Positions 7,898 to 19,000 of a DNA stretch of 64,000 nt are shown one piece after another. Under the pieces are notes generated by a model, which was not told the DNA's origin, ran no database searches, and was given only the letters and a program-made list of their open reading frames with translations. How positions within the stretch are numbered: position 1 is the first letter of the stretch; each line of letters starts with the position of its first letter. The stretch is taken from the NCBI GenBank assembly GCA_027488865.1, contig JAIYAU010000030.1, forward strand, positions 62,001 to 126,000, read 5' to 3'. This stretch comes from Cytophagaceae bacterium (lineage in GTDB: Bacteria; Bacteroidota; Bacteroidia; Cytophagales; UBA9547). The position numbers and the translations under genes are program-made.

Positions 7898-9310
7898 GTG
7901 ATTAAGAAGATTGATAAATTGGTAATTCAGGCCTTTATTGGCCCTTTCATACTCACTTTTGCAGTGGTAGTTTTTATTCTATTGTTGCAATTTATGCTTG
8001 GTTACATCGAAGATTTGGTTGGAAAAAATCTTGGTTTGTGGGTATATATGAGACTAATAGGTTATTTTAGTATTAATATGATGCCAGCTGCTTTTCCTTT
8101 GGCTATTTTGGTATCTTCATTAATTACATACGGCAATCTGGGAGAACATTTTGAACTCACAGCTATAAAAAGCGCAGGTATTTCACTTGTACGAACTATG
8201 GCTCCTATATTCGTATTTGTACTATTTATATCATTATTAGCATTTTATATAAGTAATAAGATTGTACCTTACGCTAATCTAAAAGCCTTTAGTTTGTTAT
8301 ATGATGTTAGGCAAAAAAAGCCTGCAGTTAATTTAAAAGAGGGCGCTTTTTATTACGGAATCCCGGGATATGCCATCAAAATTTCCAAAAAAATGGAAGA
8401 TGGTATTGGTTTAAAAGATGTTCTAATTTATAATCACACACAAGGCAGAGGCAATGTGGAGGTGGTTCTTGCTGATTCCGGAACAATGCAGATAGTGCTT
8501 GATGAAAAATACCTACAAATGGAATTATTTCGTGGGAGGAGCTATAGTGAAATATATGAGACCGCGACCACTGGCGAATCGCATCAGTTTGTAAGAAATA
8601 AATTTGATTATAGTAAGCTCATGTTCAGCTTAGAATCATTCAAAATGAATAAAACTAAAGAGGAACTTTTTACCTCAAACGCGGTAATGCGTAATTTTTC
8701 GCAATTAAGCAATGATGTAGATTCTATTGATACTGAGGTATTAAAGATAAATCAATCAGTAAAATCAAGTGTAATTAACTTGTACTCATTTTATCAAAAA
8801 TTCCCTGATAGTTTATCTAAGGATTCAATAATTGTTGGTCGTGCACTAGAAGTTGGGGATAAAAAAAGTATTGTTATGAATGCGCTTAACAGTGCAAGAA
8901 ACGTAAAAAACTTTGCACAGAGTTTTGAAGAAAGAACTAAATATCTGATAAAGGAACGAAATAGTTATGACATAGAAAGATGGCGGAAGGTCACTCAGGC
9001 TGTGGCTTGTATTATTATGTTTTTAATAGGTGCCCCACTTGGTGCTATAATCAAAAAAGGAGGTTTAGGTCTACCACTGTTAATTTCTGTCGTCTTTTTT
9101 ATTTTATTTTATGTGATATCGATGGTTGGAACACAAATGTCAAAAGAGAATGTGATTCCTGTTTTGGTAGGTATGTGGATGTCAGACTTGATTTTACTTC
9201 CAATTGGGCTGTTTTTTATGCGCCAAGCTAGAAATGACTCTCGCTTGTTTGATGCTGATTTTTTTGCAGTTTATATAGATCGAATTATAACCGCAATCAA
9301 AAAAAGATAG
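7898..9310 (+). CDS. LptF/LptG family permease
   Basis: YjgP/YjgQ family inner-membrane permease that, with LptB, extracts lipopolysaccharide for transport to the outer membrane. Three N-terminal helices, a long periplasmic region (roughly residues 120-360) and three C-terminal helices are visible; the opening KKIDKLVIQAFIGPF is typical. The frame opens with TTG at 7877, but GTG at 7898 (MIKKIDKLVIQ) matches the family start better. About 470 residues, longer than E. coli LptF (366) because of an enlarged periplasmic part, common in Bacteroidota. Divergent from the cyclase gene. Confidence 0.87.
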   Translation: MIKKIDKLVIQAFIGPFILTFAVVVFILLLQFMLGYIEDLVGKNLGLWVYMRLIGYFSINMMPAAFPLAILVSSLITYGNLGEHFELTAIKSAGISLVRTMAPIFVFVLFISLLAFYISNKIVPYANLKAFSLLYDVRQKKPAVNLKEGAFYYGIPGYAIKISKKMEDGIGLKDVLIYNHTQGRGNVEVVLADSGTMQIVLDEKYLQMELFRGRSYSEIYETATTGESHQFVRNKFDYSKLMFSLESFKMNKTKEELFTSNAVMRNFSQLSNDVDSIDTEVLKINQSVKSSVINLYSFYQKFPDSLSKDSIIVGRALEVGDKKSIVMNALNSARNVKNFAQSFEERTKYLIKERNSYDIERWRKVTQAVACIIMFLIGAPLGAIIKKGGLGLPLLISVVFFILFYVISMVGTQMSKENVIPVLVGMWMSDLILLPIGLFFMRQARNDSRLFDADFFAVYIDRIITAIKKR

Positions 9311-9412
9311 AAATATTTTATAATAACTTCAAGGAAATAACATTACAATTGGAATTAATTAGAACTTTTATTCACAAAAAACCTGTTGTATATAAAAAGT
9401 AAATTATTCTAT

Positions 9413-9754
9413 ATGAATTGGAAATCTCTTGAGGATATTAGTCAAATTAGCTCAATTATAAACGAATCTGCCGATAAGCCAGTGATGATTTTTAAGCATA
9501 GTACAAGGTGCTCTATTAGTTCAGCTGCTAAAAATAGGATTGAAAGAGCTTGGTTTGATAAAAATGAGGAAAAATTAACACCTTATTATTTAGATTTGCT
9601 TAATCATAGGGATATTTCCTCGGAAATTGCCAGCCTTTTTAACGTCGAACACCAATCACCTCAAGTATTATTGATCAAAAATGGGCAATGTTACTATCAC
9701 GAATCCCACATGGGGATCAATTTGGGTGAAGTTATAAGTCATGTTGATCTGTAG
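9413..9754 (+). CDS. ytxJ: YtxJ-like monothiol bacilliredoxin (BrxC family)
   Basis: A 113-residue thioredoxin-fold protein. The motif KPVMIFKHSTRCSISSAAKN holds the single active cysteine, and the cis-proline site is HQSPQVLLIKNGQ. YtxJ proteins (BrxC in Bacillus) are redox partners of bacillithiol, so this suggests that the organism makes bacillithiol. The frame can be read from TTG at 9386, but the ATG at 9413 gives the usual length. Convergent with gcvP, 71 bp away; no terminator was found between them. Confidence 0.85.
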   Translation: MNWKSLEDISQISSIINESADKPVMIFKHSTRCSISSAAKNRIERAWFDKNEEKLTPYYLDLLNHRDISSEIASLFNVEHQSPQVLLIKNGQCYYHESHMGINLGEVISHVDL

Positions 9755-9825
9755 CAAGCTTAGTTGTTCATCAGATAATCAGTAAGTTGATTTTTTATTT
9801 AGTTAAATGTTTGAACAAATGGGTT

Positions 9826-12693
9826 CTACTCTCCTACAGCATATTCTTCAATAGGTATACAACTACATACCAAGTTTCTATCACCATAAGCACCATCAAT
9901 ACGACTTACTGTTGGCCAAAATTTATTGTTTTTAACCCATTCTAATGGATACACTGCCTTTTGCCTCGAATATGGCCTTGTCCAGTTGTCATCCATCGCG
10001 ACTGACGCGGTATGAGGTGCATGTTTTAAAACATTGTTAGTTTTGTCCGCAAGGCCTTGTTCTATTTCGTGTATTTCTTTTCTTATAGAAACCATGGCAT
10101 CGATAAATCTGTCCAACTCGTGTTTCGGTTCACTTTCGGTTGGTTCAATCATTAAGGTACCTGCCACAGGGAAAGACACAGTCGGAGCGTGAAATCCATA
10201 ATCCATTAATCGCTTGGCAATATCCTCTACCTCAATTCCAACTGATTGCTTAAACTGGCGGCAGTCAACTATCATTTCGTGTGCACACATTCCATTTTTG
10301 CCCGTATATAAAATTGGATAATGTGGTAATAACTTATATTTCATATAATTGGCATTAAGGATAGCATATTCGGTTGCTGCCTTGAGACCATCTGGACCCA
10401 TCATAGAAATATAGGCATATGAGATAAGCAAAATACTTGCACTGCCAAATGGCGCCGAGGAAACCGCAGATATAGCATGTTCTCCACCTGTTTTTATTAC
10501 TTGATGTCCTGGTAAAAATGGGGCTAGTTTCTCAACTACTCCAATGGGACCCATACCAGGACCACCACCGCCATGTGGTATACAAAAGGTTTTATGTAAA
10601 TTAAGGTGGCAAACATCGGCTCCAATATTTCCAGGACTGGTGAGTCCCACCTGAGCATTCATATTAGCACCATCCATATAAACTAAACCACCATATTCAT
10701 GTATGAAATCAGTGATTTCTTGAATACTTTCTTCAAATACTCCGTGAGTGGATGGATAGGTAACCATTAAACAAGCTAGGCTATCTTTATATTGTAGTGC
10801 ATTCTTTTTCAGATCTTCCACGTCAATGTTGCCATTCTGGTCACACTTCGTTACTACAACCTTCATGCCTGCCATTACAGCACTAGCAGGATTCGTACCG
10901 TGGGCGGAAGAGGGAATAAGTGCTATGTTGCGGTGGTGCTCATTTCTGCTTTCATGATAGGCCCTTATCACCATCAGTCCTGCATATTCACCTTGAGCAC
11001 CGGAATTTGGCTGTAGTGACACAGCCTTAAACCCAGTGATTTCTGATAACCATTTTTCTAGTTTTTCAAAAATTTCATAATATCCAAGTGCTTGTTCCTT
11101 AGGTACAAATGGATGAAGCTGGCTGAACTCTGGCCAAGTTACTGGGATCATTTCAGCAGTAGCATTTAGCTTCATGGTGCATGAGCCCAACGATATCATC
11201 GAATGGACCATGGACAAATCCTTATTTTCTAGTTGTTTTAAATACCTAAGCATTTCATGCTCCGAATGATTAGAATTAAAAACGGGATGAGTTAGATAAG
11301 ATGAAGTTCTAATTAATCGAGCAGGAATAGCAACCGCTGATTTGGTTTTGAGTGTTTCAAAATCAGCCGGTGTCAAAGATTTACCTTGAGCTAAGTAAAA
11401 TATTTCTAAAATATCTTTTAAGTCCTCTTCGCCTACTGTTTGGTCTAGAGAAATTCCAATTTGATTAATTCCAATTCTAAAATTAATACCTTTGGATTCA
11501 GCAAGTTCTTTAATTTTGTCAGTTTCGTGGGTGGCTATGCTTATTGTGTCAAACCAACTTGTTGAAATAAGTTCATACCCAATTAATTTAATTCCTTCTG
11601 CCAAAATGGTGGTATGATTGTGCACAGTTTCGGCAATTGATTTTAGTCCTTTAGGACCATGATAAATTGCATAAGCGCCTGCCATTACCGATAACAATAC
11701 CTGTGCAGTACAAATGTTGCTTGTGGCTTTTTCCCTTCTAATGTGCTGCTCACGAGTTTGAAGGGCCATTCTATAGGCTTTTTTCCCTTGTGCATCGACG
11801 GAAACACCTATGATTCTACCAGGCATTTGGCGCTTAAAAGCATCTTTTGTGGCAAAAAATGCTGCATGTGGCCCTCCATAACCCATAGGAACTCCAAACC
11901 TTTGTGCTGAGCCAACTACCACATCAGCACCCAGCTCTCCTGGTGATTTTAATAATGTTAAACTTAATAAATCGGCAACTACAGTAACCAAAATATCAGA
12001 ATCATGTGCCTTGTTTATAAATATTGATGGATCGTATATCGAGCCGTCCGAATTGGGATATCCTAAAATTGCACCAAAATATTGATTTTGAAAATCAAAT
12101 GATTCAACATCGCCTACCACAAGATTAATTCCAACAGGAGTAGCCCTAGTTTTTAAAACATCTATTGTTTGAGGATTTAATCGATTAGACACAAAAAAGC
12201 TGTTAGAAGATGCTTTCGATGCTGGTTTAGAGGCAAATAACATTGTCATTGCTTCGGCAGCGGAAGTACCTTCATCAAGTAAAGAGGCATTTGCTATTTC
12301 CATTCCAGTTAAATCAAGCACCATGGTTTGAAAATTAATTAGCATTTCCAGTCTTCCTTGAGCTATTTCTGCTTGGTAAGGAGTATAGGCGGTATACCAA
12401 CCAGGATTCTCAAGAATATTTCTCAAAATAACGTTTGGAGTTATGGTACCATAATAGCCCATACCTATATATGATCGAAATACCTTGTTTTTGGCGGCTA
12501 ATTTCTTCAATTCTTTCAAGAAACTGGCCTCAGATTGTGCTTTTGGTAAATCAAGTAATTCTTTAAGTCTAATGGCCGAAGGTATTGTTTTTTCAACTAA
12601 TTCATCCATACTGTGCAAACCAAGCGTTTGCAACATTTCTACAGTTTCTAATGCTTGAGGACCAATATGTCTATTCTGAAATTTTTCAGCCAT
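9826..12693 (-). CDS. gcvP: glycine dehydrogenase (decarboxylating), P protein
   Basis: PLP-dependent P protein of the glycine cleavage system, single-chain form of 955 residues. The N-terminal half opens with FQNRHIGP and has the [14 protein letters not shown] region; the C-terminal half has the PLP lysine in [17 protein letters not shown] (near residue 700) and the glycine-rich [17 protein letters not shown]. gcvT and gcvH are not nearby. Upstream lysA ends 66 bp before the start, leaving no room for a glycine riboswitch, and none is seen. Confidence 0.97.
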   Translation of the reverse strand: MAEKFQNRHIGPQALETVEMLQTLGLHSMDELVEKTIPSAIRLKELLDLPKAQSEASFLKELKKLAAKNKVFRSYIGMGYYGTITPNVILRNILENPGWYTAYTPYQAEIAQGRLEMLINFQTMVLDLTGMEIANASLLDEGTSAAEAMTMLFASKPASKASSNSFFVSNRLNPQTIDVLKTRATPVGINLVVGDVESFDFQNQYFGAILGYPNSDGSIYDPSIFINKAHDSDILVTVVADLLSLTLLKSPGELGADVVVGSAQRFGVPMGYGGPHAAFFATKDAFKRQMPGRIIGVSVDAQGKKAYRMALQTREQHIRREKATSNICTAQVLLSVMAGAYAIYHGPKGLKSIAETVHNHTTILAEGIKLIGYELISTSWFDTISIATHETDKIKELAESKGINFRIGINQIGISLDQTVGEEDLKDILEIFYLAQGKSLTPADFETLKTKSAVAIPARLIRTSSYLTHPVFNSNHSEHEMLRYLKQLENKDLSMVHSMISLGSCTMKLNATAEMIPVTWPEFSQLHPFVPKEQALGYYEIFEKLEKWLSEITGFKAVSLQPNSGAQGEYAGLMVIRAYHESRNEHHRNIALIPSSAHGTNPASAVMAGMKVVVTKCDQNGNIDVEDLKKNALQYKDSLACLMVTYPSTHGVFEESIQEITDFIHEYGGLVYMDGANMNAQVGLTSPGNIGADVCHLNLHKTFCIPHGGGGPGMGPIGVVEKLAPFLPGHQVIKTGGEHAISAVSSAPFGSASILLISYAYISMMGPDGLKAATEYAILNANYMKYKLLPHYPILYTGKNGMCAHEMIVDCRQFKQSVGIEVEDIAKRLMDYGFHAPTVSFPVAGTLMIEPTESEPKHELDRFIDAMVSIRKEIHEIEQGLADKTNNVLKHAPHTASVAMDDNWTRPYSRQKAVYPLEWVKNNKFWPTVSRIDGAYGDRNLVCSCIPIEEYAVGE

Positions 12694-12759
12694 TCTTTTA
12701 ATGAAATTAATTGATTCTTTTTGTAATAAACTCTTAACGATTTGAACAAGGAGTTGTTA

Positions 12760-13992
12760 TCAAATTTCTATTTCAATTTGATTTCGTAGTAGGTCCTCCA
12801 TGGTTTCTCGTTTTCTAATAAGATGAGCAATACCATTATAAACTAATACTTCTGCTGGTTTATACCTTGAATTATAATTAGAGCTCATACTAAATCCATA
12901 GGCACCTGCATTTTTGATAGCAAGAATATCACCTTCACTTACTTCGTTCAAGTGCATGTCCCAACCAAAAGTATCTGTTTCACAAATATAACCCACTACA
13001 GCATAGGCACTTTTTGACCCTTGTGTATTACTTACATTTACTATGTCATGGTAGGCTCCGTACATCATTGGCCTAATGAGGTGATTAAGTCCTGTATTAA
13101 TACCTGCGAATGTGGCTGCTGGTGTTTTTTTGACCACATTCACATGCGCAAATAAGGTTCCTGCGTCACTTACAATAAATTTCCCTGGCTCAAAACATAT
13201 ATCAACGTTTCGGCCGTAATCTTGGATGAAATCTTGAGTAGCTTTTACCATTTCTACTCCTAATTTGGCAATATCAGTAGTTTTATCACCATTTTTGTAA
13301 GCGACTTTAAACCCACTTCCAAAATCGATAAAGTCTAAATTAGAATAATCTTTAGCTACCTCAAAAATAAGGGCAGCAACTTGCATAAACACCTCTATAT
13401 CACCAAAATCAGAACCAGTGTGCACATGAACTCCATTTATTTGGATATCGTATTTATCAACTATTGTCTTGATTTCAGTTTTTTGTATAATTGAGATACC
13501 AAACTTTGATTCTGCGTGCCCTGTTTTTATTTTATCGTTTCCTCCTGCCTCTACATGTGGATTAATTCGGATACAGCAAGGATATGTGTTCCCATAAACT
13601 TGACCAAATCTCTCAAGAAAGGGAATATTATCTATATTTACACTAAGACCTAATGCAACAGCTTGTTCAATTTCGGCAAATGGTGTGCAGTTAGGTGTGA
13701 ACATTATATCTTTAGGTTCAAACCCAGCCATTAAACCTAGTCTTGCTTCTTGTATTGATACGACGTCTAGGCCAATCCCTGATTTTTTTATTAGTTTCAG
13801 AATAGCCTGATTAGTAAGCGCTTTGGCTGCATATTTTAATTTTAAATTAATCCCTTGAAAGGCATTTTTCAAATTATTTACTTGCGAAAGCACTTTTTCA
13901 GCATCATAAACATACAATGGAGTACCATACTTTTCACAAAGTTCTAAAACGGGTAATCCTTGAATTTTATATTCTCCTTCTTCTAAAAACAT
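12760..13992 (-). CDS. lysA: diaminopimelate decarboxylase
   Basis: Last enzyme of lysine synthesis; decarboxylates meso-diaminopimelate with PLP. The PLP lysine is in YAAKALTNQ, the alanine-racemase-like barrel carries HVHTGSDFGD and FIDFGSGFKV, and the C-terminal barrel has CETDTFGWD and GAYGFSMSSNYNSR, which together identify LysA among group IV decarboxylases. The frame opens with TTG at 14013, but ATG at 13992 (MFLEEGEYKIQG) fits the family start. 410 residues. Lies between the BchI-like ATPase (45-66 bp upstream) and gcvP. Confidence 0.95.
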   Translation of the reverse strand: MFLEEGEYKIQGLPVLELCEKYGTPLYVYDAEKVLSQVNNLKNAFQGINLKLKYAAKALTNQAILKLIKKSGIGLDVVSIQEARLGLMAGFEPKDIMFTPNCTPFAEIEQAVALGLSVNIDNIPFLERFGQVYGNTYPCCIRINPHVEAGGNDKIKTGHAESKFGISIIQKTEIKTIVDKYDIQINGVHVHTGSDFGDIEVFMQVAALIFEVAKDYSNLDFIDFGSGFKVAYKNGDKTTDIAKLGVEMVKATQDFIQDYGRNVDICFEPGKFIVSDAGTLFAHVNVVKKTPAATFAGINTGLNHLIRPMMYGAYHDIVNVSNTQGSKSAYAVVGYICETDTFGWDMHLNEVSEGDILAIKNAGAYGFSMSSNYNSRYKPAEVLVYNGIAHLIRKRETMEDLLRNQIEIEI

Positions 13993-14058
13993 ACTACAAA
14001 AATTGAGGCGCAAAGATACAAAATTGAATTGAAATAGTGGTTAGAAAACCACTAATCA

Positions 14059-15555
14059 CTAATTATCATCCTCATCTTCAAAATCTTCTTTATTAAAACC
14101 CGAAAACATGCTATCCATTAAATCTTTAAAAACAATCGTAGTATCAAGTTTATGTTTGCTAATAAGAGAAAACTCAGCCAAAGAATGGAGGGCGAATTCC
14201 ATAAGGAGTCTTTTGGTTTCTTTGCTCTCATCTTCGTGGTAGTAATTTACTAGTTCGTATAAGCCTGGTATAGCATACAACTTGTCATGATAGTCCTTAT
14301 CTGTCATGTCATGCACCAAATCAACTTGATTTCCCTCTCTAAACCAATCAACGATTGGCTGAAATGGATTTTTCTCCTTGGACTTTTTTAGTTTTTCTGG
14401 GTCTGGAAAATAATTTGCAAATTGGGTTCTAATGGCTTTGCCAACCAAATTTTGAGCCACGATTAAGGCACCTTCTTGTTCTCCTTCATATACAAGTTCT
14501 ACCTTACCAGTAATAGCTGGCACTGCACCATATAGGTCTGCAATACGAACATTAGAACCTTGTTCATCATTTATTAATAGTCGACGTTCTGCGGAACTCA
14601 ACATATTTTCATAAGCAGAAATGGTTAATCGGGCGGATACACCACTTTTTTCGTCCACAAACTCGCTTTGTCTTGCCTCAAACGCAATTTGTTCAATCAA
14701 ATCTTTTAGCAATTCATGCACATGAAGTACTTCTTGGCCTTTTTTAACCTTCGCTTCTTGTTGTGTAATTGTTTTACCAATTGCCAGTGTTTTAGGATAG
14801 TGAGTCACTATTTGGCTGTCGATTCGATCTTTTAAAGGAGTAATAATACTTCCTCTGTTTGTGTAATCCTCAGGATTGGCTGTAAACACAAACTGAATAT
14901 CAAGGGGAAGTCTAACCTTAAACCCTCTTATTTGAATATCTCCCTCTTGCAATATATTGAAAAGTGCCACTTGAATACGTGCCTGAAGATCGGGTAATTC
15001 ATTTATCACAAAAATACCTCTATGCGACCTTGGAATTAGACCAAAATGAATCACTCGTTCATCTGAATAAGCCAATTTCAAATTAGCGGCCTTGATGGGG
15101 TCTGCATCACCAATAAGGTCACTTACGGATACATCAGGAGTGGCAAGTTTTTCTGTATATCTTTGGGATCTATGCATCCAAGATATAGGGGTTTTCTCTC
15201 CTAAATTTTCAATCAAATCTAAAGAATATCTTGAAATTGGATGAAGGGGATCATCATTTAATTCTGACCCTTCTACTACTGGTATAAATTCATCCAACAA
15301 TTCTATCATCATCCTTGCCATTCTTGTTTTGGCTTGGCCCCTAAGTCCTAGTAAGTTAATATTGTGTTTAGACAAAATTGCACGTTGCATATCGGGAATA
15401 ACAGTATCTTCATACCCATGGATGCCTTCAAATGTCTTTTCTTTGTTCTTAAATTTTAAAATTAAATTATCCCTCAATTCTTCTTTAACCGACTTTGAAG
15501 TATAACCAGCTTTTTTGAGTTCACCTAAGGTACGAATGGAGGTTAATTCTTTCAT
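14059..15555 (-). CDS. AAA+ ATPase, magnesium-chelatase I / MoxR-like
   Basis: A 498-residue AAA+ protein of the type annotated as magnesium chelatase subunit I in Bacteroidota, although no chlorophyll genes are present. The nucleotide site reads LLGLRGQAKTRMARMM, where the last Walker A glycine is alanine; Walker B is FVINELPDLQARIQ, and sensor 1 is FTANPEDYTNRGS. Such ATPases usually act with a VWA-domain protein to remodel a target; no VWA gene lies next to it here. First gene of a probable lysA-gcvP transcript. Confidence 0.85.
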   Translation of the reverse strand: MKELTSIRTLGELKKAGYTSKSVKEELRDNLILKFKNKEKTFEGIHGYEDTVIPDMQRAILSKHNINLLGLRGQAKTRMARMMIELLDEFIPVVEGSELNDDPLHPISRYSLDLIENLGEKTPISWMHRSQRYTEKLATPDVSVSDLIGDADPIKAANLKLAYSDERVIHFGLIPRSHRGIFVINELPDLQARIQVALFNILQEGDIQIRGFKVRLPLDIQFVFTANPEDYTNRGSIITPLKDRIDSQIVTHYPKTLAIGKTITQQEAKVKKGQEVLHVHELLKDLIEQIAFEARQSEFVDEKSGVSARLTISAYENMLSSAERRLLINDEQGSNVRIADLYGAVPAITGKVELVYEGEQEGALIVAQNLVGKAIRTQFANYFPDPEKLKKSKEKNPFQPIVDWFREGNQVDLVHDMTDKDYHDKLYAIPGLYELVNYYHEDESKETKRLLMEFALHSLAEFSLISKHKLDTTIVFKDLMDSMFSGFNKEDFEDEDDN

Positions 15556-15741
15556 GATTAATTTTTCTAAAAATAATGTTTAAAGAGACTAAATAACTTA
15601 GACATAACCAAGAATCTTAGAAAATGATTTGTAATCCTGTAAATAAAAATGGGTTTAATGATTTACACATTTTACCAATAGCAATTTTATAATTAGGATA
15701 TTTTGAAGTTTTTTAACTTGAACAAATCTCATAAGTCAAAT

Positions 15742-15773
15742 TTTGTTTGGCTCTATCAGCTGGTATAGTTTTG
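15742..15773 (+). promoter_or_regulatory. Bacteroidota-type promoter
   Basis: TTTG at 15742-15745, then 20 bases, then TAGTTTTG at 15766-15773, a full match to the Bacteroidota -33/-7 consensus (TTTG, 19-21 bases, TAnnTTTG). Transcription would start near 15780 and give a leader of about 250 bases before the secreted protein gene at 16033, with the short leader frame at 15947 inside it. Confidence 0.55.
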
Positions 15774-15946
15774 TTAAGAGCAATTTAATTAAAGGACTTA
15801 AAAACCTAAATTGTCAAAAAATATTACAATGTTTTTTATCTTTTTTTAAGTAATGATAATGTTACTTTACAAAACGATAAGCAAAATATGAAATGTTTTT
15901 TATCCGTTAAAACACTTAAAACCAATCAATAACCATAGGAGGGAGT

Positions 15947-15991
15947 ATGAAAAATATTCGAAATTATGTGGTTACCTTAGAATCGTGCTAG
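15947..15991 (+). CDS. possible 14-residue leader peptide
   Basis: A short frame (MKNIRNYVVTLESC) that follows a strong Shine-Dalgarno-like run, AGGAGGG, ending three bases before the ATG. Such a site is rare in this genome. The frame ends 41 bp before the start of the 1075-residue T9SS protein. Its codons 9-11 (TTACCTTAG) can pair with CTGAGGTAA just upstream of that start, and AGGTTATCAACCT forms a small hairpin at its stop. It might be an upstream regulatory frame, or chance. Confidence 0.3.
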   Translation: MKNIRNYVVTLESC

Positions 15992-16032
15992 GTTATCAAC
16001 CTATAAATCGATCAAACAACTGAGGTAATTTT

Positions 16033-19000
16033 ATGAAAAAGTCAATTAGCATAATTTGTATTTTATTTATACTTATTTCAATATTAAATACCCATAGTAC
16101 ACTTGCCGCTGTTTACGACGTAGATAACGTAACAGATATTGACAACCTTGCGACATACACCAACAATGATGGTACAAATACACTCAGAAAATGTATTAGA
16201 TTAGCTAATCTCGGCATTTCCAAAGACACCATTCAATTTAAATTAATTGGTGCTGCGCCATTCACAATATTGTTAAATTCAAATCTGCCTCCAATTACTT
16301 CCCCATTGTACTTAAATGGATTTTCTCAAACAGGAGTTGTGTTCCCTACACCTGGCATTGTGGTTAAAGGAAGTGGTATAAGTTCGTCATTATCCACCAT
16401 AAATAACACTTTTTTTATCAATAATGGCGCTAGTAGTTCTGTAATTAGGGGTATTATTATGTACAGAACACAAAACATGAGTATTTATGTGGATGGCGCA
16501 AGCAATTGTACTATTGAAGGGTGCTGGATTGGTATTACCGAAAATGGAATAATGCCAACCCCATTAACCAACCGGGTAGGTGAACACGGTATTTACCTTG
16601 GGAATGGTGCTAACAACTGCATTATTGGAAGTTCAACAGCTAGAAATGTTATCTCTGGTAATAGAGGACACGGTATTGTTAGTGTGAATAATACTGGATT
16701 AACCATCGTTAATAACTACATTGGGACTAATATTACTGCCACAGATTCAATTCCAAATGGTATACATGGGATAAATGTTGAAAACACCAGCCAAGTGGTG
16801 ATAGGAGGTGGAGCCGCAAATCTAGGAAATGTTATATCAGGCAATAAAGGACAAGGTATCACCATTTTTAGCAATAGTGACATGTTTGATATTAAAGGAA
16901 ATAAAATAGGTACAAATGGGTTGGGTACTCTGGCAATAGCCAATGGCGTTCATGGAATAAATGTTGAGTTATCTGCTCAAGGGCAAATCGGAGGCACTGG
17001 ATTATTTGATGGTAATCTGATTAGTGGAAATAAAGCAACGGGACTCACACTTACCAATGCTTCCAACAATTGTGTAATTAAGAGAAACAAAATAGGCACT
17101 AACCTAGCAGGAATCGCAGCAATACCCAATGGTTCTCATGGAATTTCCATATATGATCGCGTAAATGGAACAATTATAGGCGGTGAAATAAACAAAGAGG
17201 GGAACTTGATTTCGGGCAATGGATATTATGGTATTAACAATGTACTTAATTCCAGATTGACAAAAATTTATGGAAACCTTGTAGGGACCACCGCCAATGG
17301 TATGGGTGCTTTACCAAATATGAACCATGGTATATATTTTGAATCATCAAATAAAAGCTCGATTGGCCTAAATATTAGTTTCAGAAATATTATTTCTGGC
17401 AATTCTACCAACGGACTATCCTTTTTAAATTGTGATTCGGTATCCATAACAGGAAATTTTATTGGAGCATCAATTTCAGGAAAAGTGGCAATACCTAATG
17501 CAACAGGACTTTCAATTACAAATGGTAAATATTTTACTATTGGCTCAGATAGTGCTATGCTTGGCAATGTGATTTCGGGTAACACAACTTTTGGTTTGTA
17601 TGCGAATAATCTAGACAATTCCTATGTTAAATGTAATAAAGTAGGGGTTGATAGCCTTGGGAATACGGCATTAGCCAATGGTGTTCACGGTATTGAAACT
17701 GAAGGAGGTTGTGACCTTGTGGATTGGATAAACAATATAGTATCAGGAAATGGGCAAAACGGTTTTGACCTATTATTGATTACCAACAATAACATCTATG
17801 GCAACAAAATTGGACTTGGCGTAAATGGAACCACCAAAATTGCTAACGGTATCCAAGGAATTAGAATAAACGGAGGCTCAAATAACAAAATTGGTAGTGC
17901 TAATAAATTACATAGAAACTACATTTCGGGCAATGGAAATCACGCGATTTTATTTGACAATGCATGCAATAATAACAGTGTAAAAGGTAATTATGTCGGC
18001 AGCGATACGTCTGGAACGGTGGCCATTGGAAACAATAACAGTGGTATCATACTATTAGATAATTCTACTGGAAACCAAATAGGCGGTGTTAACGCAGGAG
18101 AAGGAAATCTATTTTGTTGCTCCCTAGCTGAGGATGGCATTCGGGTGCAAGTATCTCCGTCTACTTTGATATACAATAATTTAATTGGAACAAATAAAAA
18201 TGGTGTCCTTGCTACTGGCTTTGGAAATGCTTTTAATGGCATTTGGATAATGGCCTATGGACCAAATAGTAACAATTGTGAAGTTGGCGGATTGGCAACA
18301 GGTAAAGCTAATACCATTGCCAACAATGGAGGTGATGGAGTAAAAGTTTCAGGATACGGAAATCCATCTAACTTTATCCCGATTATTGGTAACAAAATTA
18401 ATTGCAATGGAGGAGCAGGTATAAATTTTGAGGCAAATAATGCTTTTGAAAATGAAGGGATACTTGCCCCTGTAGTTACGTCGTCTTCTGCCAATACTAT
18501 TAACGGCACAGGTGGGGTAGGAAATACCGTGCATGTTTACCGTAATAATTATTCTGATGGAACAAGATGTGATTGTGAAGGAGAAATATATGTAGGCACT
18601 ACTACTGTTAGTGGCTCAGGAACATGGACTTATACACACAATCTTAACTTAACCACAGCACAACGGCTTTCTGTAACTGCTACCCAGACCAATTCTAATA
18701 AAAGCACCTCAGAATTTTGGGTATGTACAGCGCCTTTGCCGGTAGCTTATCTTTATATAAGGGCGATTGCAGTTAACAATCAAGTTACTGTACAATGGAG
18801 TACTTCAAATGAAATTAATAGTAGTCATTTTATAATAGAAAAGAGCTTTAATGGTAAAGAATTTTATGCTATTGCAACAATACCAGCAATCAACGAAGGC
18901 AAAAGGGTAACAACTTATGAATACATCGACGAACAGGTTCAGGCCTCAACAGCATACTATAGAATTGTGCAAATAGACCTTGATAACCAATATAATACAT

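Noticed and set aside
12694-12759. Glycine riboswitch before gcvP
   Set aside because: Only 66 bp separate lysA and gcvP and no tandem aptamer pattern is visible.
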